Of a stretch of DNA of 64,000 bases, positions 47,463 through 61,358 are shown one piece after another. The notes under the pieces are model-generated. The model did no database searches. It saw nothing but the letters and a program-made list of their open reading frames with translations, and was not told where the DNA came from. The stretch is from Blasia pusilla. Taxonomy: Eukaryota; Marchantiophyta; Marchantiopsida; Blasiales. Both the position numbers and the translations under genes were made by a program. Every line of letters starts with the position of its first letter. Positions within the stretch are counted from its first letter, which is position 1. The stretch covers positions 17,918,001 to 17,982,000 of the forward strand of contig CM114275.1 of NCBI GenBank assembly GCA_050084515.1, written 5' to 3'.

Positions 47463-47707
47463 TTCCGCACCTTCTCCTCTTTGGCGAAGAGAACAGGAGA
47501 GGCTCCCGGCGATCTTTCTCGGATGCACGAGGAAATCAAACCATATGAGAGGAAGGGAGTGTGGCAGCAGAGACGTGCAGGGGCGTGGGGATCTGTAGGG
47601 AGTGGAAGCTTCGCCGGTGGAGGTCGTCCATTCCGGAAGAGGAAGAAAAGAGGGCATCAAGACGGGCGAGGAGAGTATTTGGTGAGAGTAAGTTTTGGAG
47701 TGGAGGG

Positions 47708-48454
47708 ATGGAGTCCGTAGAGAAGACCGCAGAGAAACACGAAGGGAATGTGGTACTGGTGCTGGACTTCGGATCTCAGTACACGCATCTGATCACTCGC
47801 CGCATTCGAGGACTGTCCATAATTTCCTTCTGCCTTCCCGCTGGAACTCCTCTGGACGCGATCAAGCAAGTGAATCCGTCTGTTATAATTCTTTCAGGGG
47901 GTCCTCACTCCGTGCACGAAGAAGGTGCACCCACTGTGCCGGACGGATTCTTCGATTATGCTCAAGAGAAGGGAATCGCAGTGTTGGGAATCTGCTATGG
48001 GCTGCAGTTGATTGTGAAGGTTTTAGGCGGTGAAGTCAGACAGGCCTCTAGTCAGGAGTATGGGAGAATGCTTGTGAAGCCAGTGAAGTCCAATAAGCTC
48101 TTCGGTGATTCAGATGACATTGCTGATATGGTAGTTTGGATGAGTCATGGAGACGAGGCAGTTAAGTTGCCCGAGGGTTTCACGGTGGTGGCCACAAGCA
48201 GTCAAGGCAACATTGCGGCCATCGAGAATGCCTCCATCAACGTTTACGGCCTACAATTCCATCCAGAGGTGACTGCCTTCTCTTCTTGCACAGCTGGCGT
48301 CGCAGACCTGTTGCGATGCTACCCTTTCTTTTCCTTGGCTGTGTTCTTCAACTGCTGGGATTGATGGCGACATCAGTTGGTAACGGCTTCTCTCCGCAAA
48401 CAATCAACATGTACTGCTTCCAATAGTAACTCCCTACGGTTTACTGGGTGCTTG

Positions 48455-48512
<58 letters not shown>

Positions 48513-50398
48513 GGAGCTTACAGTGGGATTCGATTGGCCAGGTGACCCACTCTGACAACGGCATTGAGTTGTTGCGTCACTTTTTGGTGGATGTGGGGGG
48601 TATCACAGCCGACTGGAAACTACAAGACGTCATGACTGAGCAGATTGAGCTCGTGAGATCGCTCGTTGGTCCAGACGATCATGCTGTTTGCGCTCTGTCT
48701 GGTGGAGTAGACTCCACTGTGGCGGCCACTATCGTTCATAAGGCCATTGGGGACCGTCTGCACTGCTGCTTCGTAGATAATGGACTAATGAGGTGGGTTT
48801 CTACCTCCCAGGTGCGATTCTCATACTTCTGAGAGTATTTTGCGTTTGTGACTCAACCCCCACCAATCGAATCGTCATAATTGGCAGTGAACTTTGATGT
48901 CGATTTGATTCTGAATTACGATGGCTGTAGAGCATACATTTACGGTGTCCGTTCCGCATTTTCGCTGTCATCCCTGGGATTGTAGGTATCTCGAGAGAGA
49001 GCGGGTTATGGCCACCTTCGAGAGCGACTTGCACTTGCCTGTGACGTGCGTTGATGCCAGTGAGCAATTTCTTGGCAAACTGAAGGGAGTGACGGATCCG
49101 GAGAGGAAGCGCAAAATTATTGGCGCAGAGTTTATTGCCGTATTTGATGAGTTTTCTAGCAAACTCGAGAAAGAACTCGGGAAACGGCCGGCGTTTCTCG
49201 TGCAGGGCACACTTTATCCGGATGTGATCGAGTCGTGCCCACCTCCTGGAAGTGGGAAGTCGCATTCACACACCATCAAAAGCCATCACAACGTGGGTGG
49301 CCTTCCAGCGGAAATGAAACTGAAGCTGGTGGAGCCCTTGAAATGGCTTTTCAAGGACGAGGTGCGGGCGACCTTTACTTCGTAGACTTTGGTCTGTTTA
49401 TACCAAGAGCTGCTTATCAGTTCCCTCCTCGGATTTCTCCACTGCAGTGATGAATTCTGAAGCTATGGTGAAAAGAGTTTCATGTTTCCGGGAAGTATTC
49501 GACCTGCTCAGTGAAGCGTTTTGAAATGGAATAGTTTCGCTCTCGTCGTGCTTTCGAGGTCCTGTGCTTATGACTAAAGCTGGCACTATGCTGTGTTTTT
49601 TGGTCTCTCAGGTGCGCCAGTTAGGAGAGCTTTTGGAAGTGCCCAGATACTTCTTAAAGCGCCACCCATTCCCAGGTCCAGGGCTGGCCGTGCGGGTGAT
49701 GGGTGATGTAACACAAGATAATGCTCTCGAATGTCTGCGACTGGTACGTGCGATGGTGTCAGTAGTGGTTAAATTTACTTCGTATAGATCGGCATCATAA
49801 AGTGACGTTTTCCAAGAGTTGAGTTTGGTGCGGGATCATCTTCTGCCGTGGTGTGTTTCATCGCTTTGAATAGCACATGATACGGTGCGCCTGCTCTCCT
49901 TACCAGAAGAAGCTCGTAGTCTCTGAAAGGAGTTCTGGCGCATTGTTTTCAGGCGGACGAAATCTTTATTAACTGCATCAAGGAAGCGGGACTGTACGAC
50001 GAGATTTGGCAGGCGTTTGCAGTGTACTTGCCCGTGAAGACCGTGGGCGTGCAAGGGGATAAACGCACACACTCGCACGCCATCGCCTTGAGGGCTATCA
50101 CCAGTCAAGATGGAATGACCGCCGATTGGTACTTCGCCTCAGCCAAGCATGGGAGGATTTCCGGTTATGTCATTGCGGTGAATGAGGGTTGAGTGTTGCA
50201 TGGGATCGACCTGTTGAACCTGTTTCAGGCGCGCACCGATCTGAGCTGACGCCGTGATGATACATGCATGGCAGGTACCACTTCAACACGAAATTCTTGG
50301 CGGAGGTTTCTTCGAAGATTTGTAACACTGTGAGGGGAATCAACCGTGTCGTATATGACATCACATCCAAACCCCCCGCAACTGTAGAGTGGGAGTAG
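47708..50398 (+). CDS. GMPS: GMP synthase (glutamine-hydrolysing)
   Basis: The enzyme converts XMP, glutamine and ATP to GMP, the last step of guanine nucleotide synthesis. I join six exons: 47708-48268, 48542-48792, 48986-49361, 49612-49743, 49953-50128 and 50275-50398. They total 1620 bases in phase, giving 539 residues, the normal plant length. The class I glutamine amidotransferase domain (1-187) has its nucleophile Cys96 in GICYGLQ and the triad His185/Glu187 in QFHPE. The ATP pyrophosphatase domain has the SGGVDS loop at 240-245. The C-terminal dimerisation domain carries [30 protein letters not shown] and the terminal [11 protein letters not shown]. The ATG at 47708 begins the family-like N-terminus. 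An in-frame upstream extension of 49 codons exists but looks like leader. Introns are short (146-273 bases). No defect is seen. Confidence 0.93.
48461..48510. repeat. (AG)25 microsatellite in GMPS intron 1
   Basis: A pure 50-base AG dinucleotide run ends about 31 bases before the exon 2 acceptor. It is likely length-variable. Confidence 0.95.
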
Positions 50399-52342
50399 CG
50401 TAAGCACGTGTTCATTCATTACCCGCTCTCAGTTTTCAGTCGAAAGTTTACGAATGTTGGATGACGAGCGGTCGCAGCTGGTGTGGCTCCCAGATTCACA
50501 AGGCCCGTGCCTGTGTGGTAATGGTGTGGGGATGTCAAAGTCGCTGGTTAGGGGACCTTCTTCTGCCGGGGGACTTGATGTCCGTGTCGTACTCCCCCGT
50601 GAGAGCGAGTGGTAAAAGCCATTGTTGCCATGAAACAGCGTGGGGTACGAAACAACAACGCGGGAATACTCGGAAGATGTTCCAACGAACTCGTACATTA
50701 CGGATGACGCATTGCGTACGGGAAGAAAGACGTGCGGGGAATCGTTGGAGACTTGCAAGGGGTAGTGACTCATGTCACTATTCTTCGCTGCCCTACCGTC
50801 ACCCGGATGTTGGCGTGGATTGGAAAGTTCAGAAATTGGAATTATAGACCTTTCATTTGAGATTCTTGCATGGTAGTCATTCTTATTCACTGTGTATTAT
50901 CTGCGGGTGGTTGGACTGGTCTTACAGTTGCTACATCCAGGAAACTTCATTTTTTTGTACTCGTACATTTTTCTTTCGGATTAGAACGTTTGAAGTGCGA
51001 CTTTGGGTCGCACGATTCCGTCATTTTGTCATGGTTGGCTGCGGGGTGCAGTTCGAATTTGCTCACCTTCGTCGACAAACGTTACTAACTCTCGGAATCA
51101 TGCTATAAAAGAATATTGTCCGAAGGTGATACTGTAATTGTTGAAAATTATTTAAGGTCCGACCGATTATACAATCATGTGTATTCATGTATTTTTCATT
51201 GGAGAGAGGAATTGGACCTTCTGACTTCTCGTTATTTTATTTTTCCTTCATCATTTCCGTAATTGTAGAAAATTAAATGAATGAAGAAGTGAAAGAAACA
51301 GAAGAGGTTTTATTAACGTTTAAATACACGATCATAGTTGACGCAGACGATTGCATGTGAAACTCGAAATAAAGGCAAAAGCACTATAAAGTAGGTGTAG
51401 ACAAGCATACTCATTCCAATTTACGTCACGTGCCGACAAAACGCCCTTTCACTGACTTGGCACACACACTTAATTGGATTATTGAAGTTCCCTTTGAGGT
51501 GAGAGATTAAATAGAAATTTCAGTTGTTTAATGGTTATAGGTCAGTTGCAATACTACATATTTCTCATTTACCTTTACCATCTGCAAATTCAGTTTAAAT
51601 TAACCTTAACACAAATCTGCTTAAATATCATCATTTTCAGATTAAATTTGATCCTTTCGGTGACAAATCAGTGGTCATAGTTTCCCAGGCTCTACCTTTT
51701 CCAGCATGGTAGATAATGGATTCGTATCTACAAGCCACCATCACCCATATGGCTCCAAGTCCTGTTTTTTACTAGGTTCTTCACTGATCATATCGGGTAC
51801 TGTAGTTGAGCTTGGAGAGCTCTTGCATCCGATAAATTTCAGCCCCTCCAACTTCTGGAAGCGTGACTTGTCAAAACTGAGAGATTCAAATCTCTCGATG
51901 TCAAGCACTTTGAGTTCACTGTCACTGTCATATTCTCTAAAGTGGCACTGCCACAGCCTTCCAGGACTCCAATTGCTTGTAATGCCATGGCATTTCTGAC
52001 AAAGGCAAAGGGTCCACTGTCAATTAAGCCCCGTTGCAGACTACTCTGCAACTGACTGACATATGACGGAGAAAAGGCTGAGCCCGAAACGCTGTGAGTG
52101 GTGCACAAGCCCATTCCCTGACTTGCAGTCTTGTAGAAACTCACCGTGGTTTACCCATCCCTTCATAAATGGTAGCTACCCTGACCCTGGAACTTAGAAT
52201 GAAGGGAGTTAATGGTACTAAATGCCACTATCCAGACTGGCTATTTTGCTCCTTTGAGCACATAAGTGACCAGACGAGGAGCGATTTCAATAGAACTGGC
52301 ATTCCTTTTCCTTGTGCATCGCCAAAAGAACTAGAGATTTTA
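50399..52342. other. Convergent 3' regions of GMPS and the TBC gene
   Basis: Only overlapping, unrecognised open frames are present. The segment should hold both 3' UTRs. A minus-strand frame of 101 codons at 51839-52144 follows the TBC stop codon. It has no known domain and is probably 3' UTR. Confidence 0.5.
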
Positions 52343-55300
52343 TTAACAGGAGAATACTCCCTCACGGGCAGTATGTTGCTCAGTACGTTGCTCTCTGGTG
52401 CTGTTCTGCTTAACAAGTTCTGGGGATGGGAGTGGATTTGTCATGAGCAAATATTCCTGGCGCAGCTCCTCCAATTGTCGTGACACCTGCCAAGGACAAA
52501 TACTTGCTTAGAAATTAACTCACTGACAAGGCTTCGGAAGCATATAAACACAGGGTCCTCACAGTAAACTACTGTCCTGAGTCAAGAAACCCTTTGAGTC
52601 TCGTTCAGCTATCCACAGACTCCAGCTAATTCAGATTAGACAACACCCGTGAACCAATTATGGGTACTTCTGTGTTACCCGAGTTCACCTTATAAATGCT
52701 GAAGTAACAAACAGTTGTGAAAAGGGGACTCATAGTTTTGGGGTTTAAGACAAGGGGTAATAGACACAGCAGGATCCGGAAAGACATACATAACAGAAAT
52801 GTAACGAATCCCAGAAAACTGATATCATTGGTGATATTGAAGTAACCTTGATGGAGTACGCCATGGGCAGTAATGTATCTGGTTGAAGTGCATCCTCTGG
52901 AAAGTTTCGCAAAGCATGAACAAGCTTCTCAAAAGGTAGCTTCACCTGAGTATTGCCACAAAAAAAGACTTAATCTGGTTACTTCATCAGACACTCAACT
53001 GTTCCGGGAATTGATCTCCTTGCTATTCAAGCATCGTCCGTCTGACCATTTAACCTCGCACTTTATCTTGTACCTAATTCAGGTAGTGAAGTTCCTGGTC
53101 AACTACGTCATGGCAGTTTCATATTGCGGTAAATCTCAATACTACATGGCTAGATTCCTGCCCTGCTTTAAATTTGAATTCCACCTACTATGGCTACAAG
53201 GTATTCAAACTCCAGGAGCAAGACAAATTTGCATGAACAAAGTTCAACAAATCTGCCCGAATGAGCACCTCTTGTTCTTTTCTGTATCTTCTTGCCAGGA
53301 TCAGAGGAGGTTTAGTAGCAACTCTCTTCCACATGCAAGGTGTAGGTAAACTTTATCTGTATTCTTTTCAGAGTCTCTCAAATGGCCTTGCTTCACACTC
53401 CTGTAATCGTACAAGATCATAACTAGTCTACCCCAAGCTCTGGTAGGGATGATGTTTAGTCTCCTTCCAGATAATATAAAATGCAGCCAGGATAAATTCT
53501 CTGCAATAAATTTTAAATTGAATAGGGCTCAAGATAAAGCTACAAATCCTTATCCTTGCACTCTCCATGTATCATTCAAAATAGAAATGATCAGCAAACA
53601 AATATGATCAGCGAAGAGATGAAAAAGATTCTTAATTCAATTCACTGACGTGAATCATTGTTCTACATACCAGGTCGTCATGGCAATACTTGAGTAGGGC
53701 TAAACCAACCCTGAATACAATTTTCACGCCCTGCATGTTACAGATGGAAGGCTCATCAGAGAAACAGAACTATTTACATAGCAAATAAGACGGTACAAAT
53801 CTGGGTGGAGTTTGTTTCGTAATACCAGTATTTCCCAGTTGTTTATTAGTGTACACTGTGTTAAGACAACTCCAGCTGGTTTCTTGCACAGAAAACATTG
53901 GAAGGACTGTTTCTTCCTGAAATTTCAGGTCAGTGTCATAATTTGTAATTTTAACTAACTGGCTATACTCATAGGCCTGGTCCTCCCTTGACATTCCAAC
54001 AAATCCTACCAAAAGTAACATGTGTAGGTAGGCCATTCCACACCACTGATGTAGTAAGGTAGCTTTTTCTCACAATATCAGGAGTTTTGCATCAATATAC
54101 ATCCCGCTTGAATGTGGCCTTAACTCCAATACTTCAATACACTTAGATAACCAAGTTTTGAGATGCTGGGAGGCTAAACGCCAATTACCTCATATAAAAA
54201 GACATCCCAAATACGCAGCTCCAAGGAGAAGGGGAACGAATAGGAAAATACGGTGATGAACCATTGGCTCGCATACATGCTTGGATTTATCGATTCCTCC
54301 TCAAAGTGAGTACCTAATCTTGGAAGCTGCTCGCGAACAAGCCTCTCAAACTGGAAAAGGTACTGCTGCACCAGAGGTAGCCCTGCCTGTGTCCCAGACA
54401 GGAATCATCAACTACCCAGAGAAACTAAAGGGAAAAAAAGTACGAACCTGAGTTAAAATCGCAGCAAAACGGCAAAAACGGCACAAAACCACCTGGGGCT
54501 GGGAAGTTAAGACAAACTATTACACCAAAATTTTCCAAAATAAATACAAGCCACAGAGAGGCTGCACTCAGTGAACCAGATACTTTTGGAGGGAACTTAC
54601 CAGATAGAGACCTTCCATTGGTGCATGTACAGCACCTTTTAATAATGCAACCAATAGCCAAAAGGCATCTTCTTCACTCATGTACAAGAGGAGTAGTCCA
54701 GCTAGAAAACCCATACCCTGAAATCGATACCCACGTTTTGTTAATGAGGAGGGAATCCCCCCTGACGTAACATGAAATTTACAGCTTCATCAGAGGAAAA
54801 TAAGAAAACCATTGATAAAAAAAGCCCACTGACCAGAAAAGTTTACTAATGTATATGGAGTCTTGTGTTCTCTAACTATTGTGATCAATCAGGCACTCAC
54901 TAGTACAGGTTCAGATTTTCTTCAAGAGACATTTGCCCTCTATGAGACCCAAATAGGGTGAGCAAAGAGATCATTAGTCCGTATTGGAGGCTCAATAAGG
55001 AAATCAAAATATTCTTTTGCAGAACAAAACTGGAATACGGAATTTTTTTCCTTGAACCCTATCAAAAGGTCAGAGACAGGAGGTCACGCACAGTGCTCTA
55101 AATTTATTTGGAAAACAAAACCCATTGAAGGGAGTTGCATACCTGTACATATCCAACATCTCGGTCATAGACAGAATATGCCTTAAGGACATTATAAAGG
55201 GACCGCTGTCCTGGTCCATGTCTTTGTTGGAAAAAGACGTGTGAGGGAAAAGTTCGTGAAATATCTCGGATGATGTCCAGCTCTGCAGCTGATGTCTCAT

Positions 55301-56436
55301 AAACCACTAATTGCTGAGACATGTCCAAATGTGCAATAAAACCACATCTCATAAACGTGACATAAGAAGATTAATGAACAATCATATAAAATCCGTCTCC
55401 AACCTAGTGCAAGCAAACAAATTAATGAATTTCAGATGAAAACTGGCTGACACATGCTGATCTTAGTTATGAGCTACCTAATTAAGACTGTACATTTGAT
55501 GATCATTGATGAGGTATCCAGCTGAAGTGCCGCGACTTAATAGAATCTTGGCCCTATCTGTTTAGATCTGGATCAAAACTATCTAAATTGACATCACGTC
55601 AATCTCCTAACAGAACTTTGTGTACTAATGTTAATCAACATAGCAGATATGGCCCAAAAGCACAGGAAAATCAACTTGCAGTACTAGCTGGTGCTTCATT
55701 GTAGTGAAATAAGTTACCAGATGCACTTAGAAATCTCCGAAAATAGTCTAGCAACAAAAAGGTCTTCACTAGTAGATTCCAGACGAGCCTTGTTCTCTCG
55801 GATGTAGAGGACACTAAAGGACATAGGAAAGATCGGCGCTACCCATAAACCTTCAGGAAAATTTCATTGCAATGTAACTCACCTCATAAACACCTTGATT
55901 CATGAGCAACAGATCTCTACTGCCTGATATAAGCTGCCAGACAAGGCCCCTGAGACAGTCAGGGATACCCTTCCGAATTCGCCGCTTCACTACATGTGGC
56001 TTTCTTCTGACGTAGTGCTTCCAATCTGTCCCTCCCACACCTATCATCTTTCGCCATTTCCTCAACCTTCGCTCTTCCCTGGCACTCCATTAAATTCCGG
56101 TTCAGAAGAATTAAACGACAGGGTCAGATGGACCAAGGGAACACTACTGAACAGATGTTTTTGGTCTAGGGAAATCATAACATGAACCTTGGAGTGATAT
56201 CATTACGTGCATTGCGATATAGTTGCAAAACAAAATGACAACAAAAAGAATATGTACCTTTCACGGTCAGTCTGAGGCCTGGATTTACTAGAAACTTCCC
56301 CTCCCGGAGACGTTGCAGGCTTAATAAAGCCATAACGGTCCACAGGCCGTAAGGGAGGAACAGGGCCCAATTCAAAGTCGGTCTCTTCTACAACCCTCCT
56401 CTTTTCCCCCTCTGAATTACCGTGAGTCCCATTCAT
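52343..56436 (-). CDS. TBC-domain Rab GTPase-activating protein
   Basis: TBC proteins speed GTP hydrolysis by Rab GTPases and so switch off steps in vesicle traffic. I join eight minus-strand exons: 56436-56258, 56078-55883, 55313-55143, 54717-54601, 54386-54189, 53730-53671, 52945-52847 and 52486-52343. All phases fit, giving 387 residues. The N-terminal 60 residues are a polar linker (DFELGPVPPLRPVDRYGF). The TBC domain spans roughly 95-310: KGIPDCLRGLVWQLISG, the arginine finger Arg145 in IIRDISR, the glutamine finger Gln182 in YVQ, then GMGFLAGLLLLYM, SMYASQWFITVFSYSFP and IWDVFLYE. Both fingers are present, so it should be active. The short C-terminus (SRQLEELRQEYL) is helical. It resembles plant members near the animal EVI5/TBC1D10 group, but the Rab partner cannot be read from sequence. 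Confidence 0.92.
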
Positions 56437-59150
56437 ACTCCAAATGCCTGATGTTCTCGGAAGAAAAAGCTCACCCTATTACTTCTACCTAGTTTGATCG
56501 CGTGTATCAGATTTGGTCTCTCAAGTGTTGCAGATACATAGCTTGGCAAAGCGCAGCTAATCCATCTGAATAACAATGCTACTGCATCCTGAATTGTTCA
56601 CTAATGTGGCAAGACCATTAGGCTATGTCCGCTAAATATTTGTTACCGCCGTGTTCCAAGTATACAGCCGATGCTGTTTACCTTCTGTAGATTTGCCAAC
56701 CCTCAAATGCCCTAATTTCAACTGAAGAAGTTCACAACGCAGTCCATCTTCCATCCTACCTACTATGAAATCATGGACAACCAGTTGAGACAACTCCTTC
56801 AGGTAGAATCATCCATTGGTTGACTGATTTGAATGTCAGAACCTCCCGGACAAAACGTTGTGCCTAGGTAGTTTTGTACACCGGTTTGTTCTTTAAAACC
56901 TGTCTCCCCAATTGATGTCTAAATAATAAGCTTGCGTCGGGTAACCTGTTCTCGACTGGTATTGCCACGTACAAGGATAATTTAATTGCCAGTTGGGACC
57001 ACCATCAATACCCTCTCTAAGCCGTTCACAGGCTACAGTAGGCAAGATAGTATTAAAAAGCCACCTCCGATATCTGCACATCAATTTTATCATCAAATTC
57101 ACTGAAGTTGTACTCGAGCGATCCCCCGCTCTGGGCCACAGGACCTGCCAGCCAAGTTGCACAGAAAGAATGAAAAAAAATTCCAGCTCGCATCAGACGA
57201 ATGAGGCAGTCAAGTTTCGATGGTGTACACTTGTTGGGCATGCGGCAACAGGCCCGCAACTTGGTCTCCGATCGCTCTAATGACCATATTTCTGTTGTGC
57301 AGGCAATTATGCTCCTAAACATACATATGCGGTGACATCTCACCAAAATTCCACCCACAGTCCCACCCAACACCTGGAGAAATCAGAAATGCCATTGAGG
57401 AGAGACCTAATTCCGTTTTCACAATCCTCTGACGTGCTTTTGAGCCATCGCCCTTACATGTACATGAGTCCAGGTTTTAGCATGAACTCTACCGATGGAG
57501 TCGGTTGTGGTGACGGATCACGGGTTTCCTCAACCAATCCCAAGCCACTCAAGGCCCTACTCTCTGCCCTCAGGCACCACTGTATCTTTCAGAGAAGGTT
57601 TACTCATACAGTACTTTTCCTGCAAGACGCAAGAAACCGGAAGAGGCGCTTCACAGCTTCAACGCAAAGGCAGCAAGAGCGGCTTGAGCCAAAACACTTC
57701 CGTAGCAAAGTGTTCAAGAGTGGGTGGTGATAAGACCTAAACCGCAGCACGCCTGCAAACCATGATCATTCATTCATACGGGACCCGGTCTACTTGGAGG
57801 TGAGGAAGGCCAGTGGGAGACACATAGCGTAGACGAATAAAACATGTGCAAAATACACGAGTAAAATGCGTGGGAAAAAACCCGATCTACTCGCTATTCT
57901 GCAGTGAAATTTGTACGGGAGTAGTGAGGACAAGTAGATCATGTGCAAAGCATAACGACGGTGAGTGCACAAAAAAAATTTTTGGTCGGAAATTACAAGT
58001 ACAATTTGTTCAAAACATGAATTACGAAAGCAGGTAAGGAATTCATTGCTACGCTCAGTAAGGTCTACATCGGCCCATAAATCCCCACATTGCAGTCGTT
58101 AAGCTCCTGTCTCCTACCCATTACGAGAGGGAGGAGTGGATGGGAGGGTGGCTTGAGACGAGTGGTATGCGGCGGGAACAAGAAGACTACTGACGATCAA
58201 CTGATTGATACACCTTCACACAACCTCATCGCATTCTGCTACTCCCATTCATATGACAGACACACCGCACCTTCCTAGGAAAAACTCACGGCAATCTACA
58301 TCTCTAGAAGCAAAGCCGAGTGCAAGACTGCCTCACGCACATGGAATAAACTCGACCTCAAACTTCATCCCCTCCCGTAGACTCAACAACAACATTTGAA
58401 GTCTCTCGCGTGAACCAGAATCAAGAGATTCACTTACTAGTACACCTCACCGATTTTCCGTCGACCCTTCTACTCTCACGAAAGTCAGTATCGCAGCGTT
58501 TCCGTTCTACACCTACACCTACGCACCAGTACCGCAACCAAGCACGAGAAAACATCCTCCGAGAGCAGGGAATTTCTCCACTTCACGAGCGATAATACTC
58601 GGCGCTTTCCTAGCAACGAAATCAATGCGCTCTTGGAGGTCAGAATCCCAAAGCCAACACTGCGCAGGTAATCCGCCAGCGCCGAAAAAAAAATCCATGG
58701 GGAATCGGAATTACTGACCTTTCCTCCCTTCGCCTGCGCGAGGGAAAGTCACACGCCCTCGAAATACTTCCGAAGCAAAGGCGCCCGTGGGACGGTATCC
58801 TCCTCACCGTCCTCGGCGGGGCCCCAATCTGTCACCCGCTCTGGCCTCCATGGCCCCTTCCTCCCTCCGCGATTTCCCGAAGAAACTACCTCCGTCCCCG
58901 CTGTCCACACTCGTCTAAATAGGCAACCCCGCCAAGCGCTCGCGGCCCGCCACTTGATTTGTGAGCGCCTGCCTCCACGTGACGCTGCCAGGTTCCCGGG
59001 CATTTTCTCCTGCGCCTATCTACCGCCAAATAAGAGCGCGGTGCCCGCGCGCGTCTGAAGCGCTGCAGCCGCCAGGGCAGCGCCATCTGGAGGGTAGACT
59101 GTCTGAGTGACACTTTTGGCGCCACTCACTGTGCGCAGCGCGTGAGCCTG
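56437..59150 (-). promoter_or_regulatory. Upstream region of the TBC gene, with a GC-rich end near 58.7-59.1 kb
   Basis: The GC-rich block at about 58.7-59.1 kb resembles the leader of the 43.4-kb gene, so transcription may start there and reach the ATG through an intron in the 5' UTR. Minus-strand frames at 57053-57373 and 56893-57162 read as non-repetitive peptide but have no known domain. No start site is placed. Confidence 0.35.
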
Positions 59151-61349
59151 TTCAGCCAAACCGAATCCGCTTGCTCTGCGCATATGAACGCTCAAGACTG
59201 GTGGCGGACGATGATCTCCTCTCCTTCCGCTCCAGTTCGCTTGCCGGTGCAGCATCTCGTTGGTGCTTGGGCATATCTGGTCACTACATGCTGTCTCTTC
59301 TCTACAGTACGATCACACCTTGGCAATTGCGCTCGTGGTCGCGATACGGTCCACCGGTTTTGCCCCGAAAGCGTATGCGGCGTCGGCTAGAAGAGCTTCC
59401 ACGCTCCCGTCTTTTCATTTCGCCTTCACTCTTCGACTCCTGCGAAGTGTTGAACTTTGGTCAAGCGTACTAGTATAATAAGTGCCACGGGTGTGAGAAT
59501 CACCTCTTAGACAGGCTTTCTCTCTCGTTAATTTAAGTTGGCAGTTTTTATTTTTTGAGCGTGTACAAATCTCATCCTCTTTTAATGACAGTTTGAATTG
59601 TGCTCTTCGTATTTGGCTTCAACGGGTATCCTCCGGGGACGTTCGTTCCTTGGCTCCCTTAGGTCTGATATGGCCAAGGTGAACCCGTTCTCACATGCCC
59701 TGAACAAAGCAGTTTCGACCATTAGAGCTCACATTACAAGTGCTTGAAAATTGGAATAGACTAGGACTAACCGGCCTTGCCCGCCTTGCCGGAGTACTGA
59801 TTGGGCTATATCCGAACGGATTATTGGAGTTTTTGATCCGATGTAGTTAAGGGTCTTTTCCTTAGCTAATTTGCTTCCAGTTCCACAATGATCAATAGGC
59901 GGTACGCCCTATATTAAAAAAAGTTGTGGAATTTTAAATGGAAGGATTTGTTGATATGAGAGGGAGTGTAAACTTAAACTTGTAAATTCCAAAATTGTGC
60001 GGAACTCAACCGGTGTATATGTCACTCATTCGTATCCTAAAAGTGGGTCCCCATGGAGCATTTATACCGTTGTAGGATCCTTTTGATCTAGGATCAACAC
60101 TTGTCATTTCACGTAATAATTGCGGGTCTTTGGTCCTTCTATGCTGCAAAATTTGCAGCGTAGAAACATCAAGGACGGTCCTTCAGTGGTATAAGGACGA
60201 GAGCAGGTTGATTTTTTTTTTCCAGAATTGTTGCTACTTGATCATCTTTCCGTCGTCTACGTCTGGCTACTGAAGATGCTTCGGAATCACGCCACAATTT
60301 CTTCTAGCATTAGCAACGGTGCAAAATTTAAATTTGCATTGTCTTGATCATGCCACTTCTTTTCAAATTTCCTTGCCTTTCTCTCATTTCTTCATGTAAG
60401 CGGACGTTCATTATTTCCATTCCTATTAAGGAATAGCAGCGGATGGGGCCACACCTTCAATGTTGCTTCAATGGGGATTGAGTGGGTGCTTTGCGAGTGA
60501 TTGAAATAGGATTTAGTGATACATTCGTGAGTGATTGAGTGGATGATTGAGTAGGGATCTAGTGGGTGCCTTGTGCGGGATTGAGTGGGAGATTTCTAGA
60601 CCTTGCAGTATGCTTGGCACGAGATTTGGTTGCGACATGTTTTACTTTGTGATTTACGACCTTTTGTCCCAATCTTGCAAGAGGAGTGGCACTTCCCATG
60701 GTTGAAGTTGAAAATCAAACCTGCCGATGTGAAAGAAGAACAAGATCTGCGTTGAAACGTTGCGAAAAATTGAGTAATGGATCATCCCAAGTGTTGTCTT
60801 GTTAGGGAGTCCAAATTTTCAAGCTTCCACCACCATTCCTCTTCCCACATGATATTCACATGCACTCCAACAAAGCTTGCTTTCTTAGCACATATGCAAA
60901 TGTAGTGACAATGCTTAATCTGATGGATTCACCAATCTCCATATCTTCAAGTGTAGTGAAAATGCTTCATATGATAGATTGACCAATCTCTACATCTATT
61001 GACGAATAAATCTCCAATCCACTCATGGATTGACCGATCCAGTTAAAAGATAGGCCAACAACAATAAGGGAAAACATATGAAAGCAATTCCACAATGCCT
61101 TTTTTATTTCCTTTTCATTTCTTGTGCACTTGAGTTTGTTTTATTTCCACTCCGCTTGAGTGTATGACAAGTTTCTCATATTTGCCCTATCATATAAGCA
61201 TCACCTACCTCCTTGTGATATGTTGGTAGGGAGTACGTTGTTGTACCCCCTTTGTTTCATCCTCCATTTCTAGGAGGAGTTAATTTCTTATCCGTTAGGA
61301 TGGCGATCAAGTGATGAACGAATGAGCCATTTACTTGTGCTATTTGCAT
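59151..61349. other. Intergenic region
   Basis: No supported gene. Between 60.46 and 60.60 kb the phrase GATTGAGTGG(G/A) recurs several times. Between about 60.90 and 61.05 kb a decayed tandem unit (GTAGTGAxAATGCTT..ACCAATCTC) repeats roughly twice. Confidence 0.5.
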
Positions 61350-61358
61350 GGCGTAGTG

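Noticed and set aside
58749-59478. Overlapping open frames on both strands in GC-rich DNA
   Set aside because: High GC content lengthens chance frames; the peptides are arginine-rich with no family resemblance. Better read as promoter/leader DNA.
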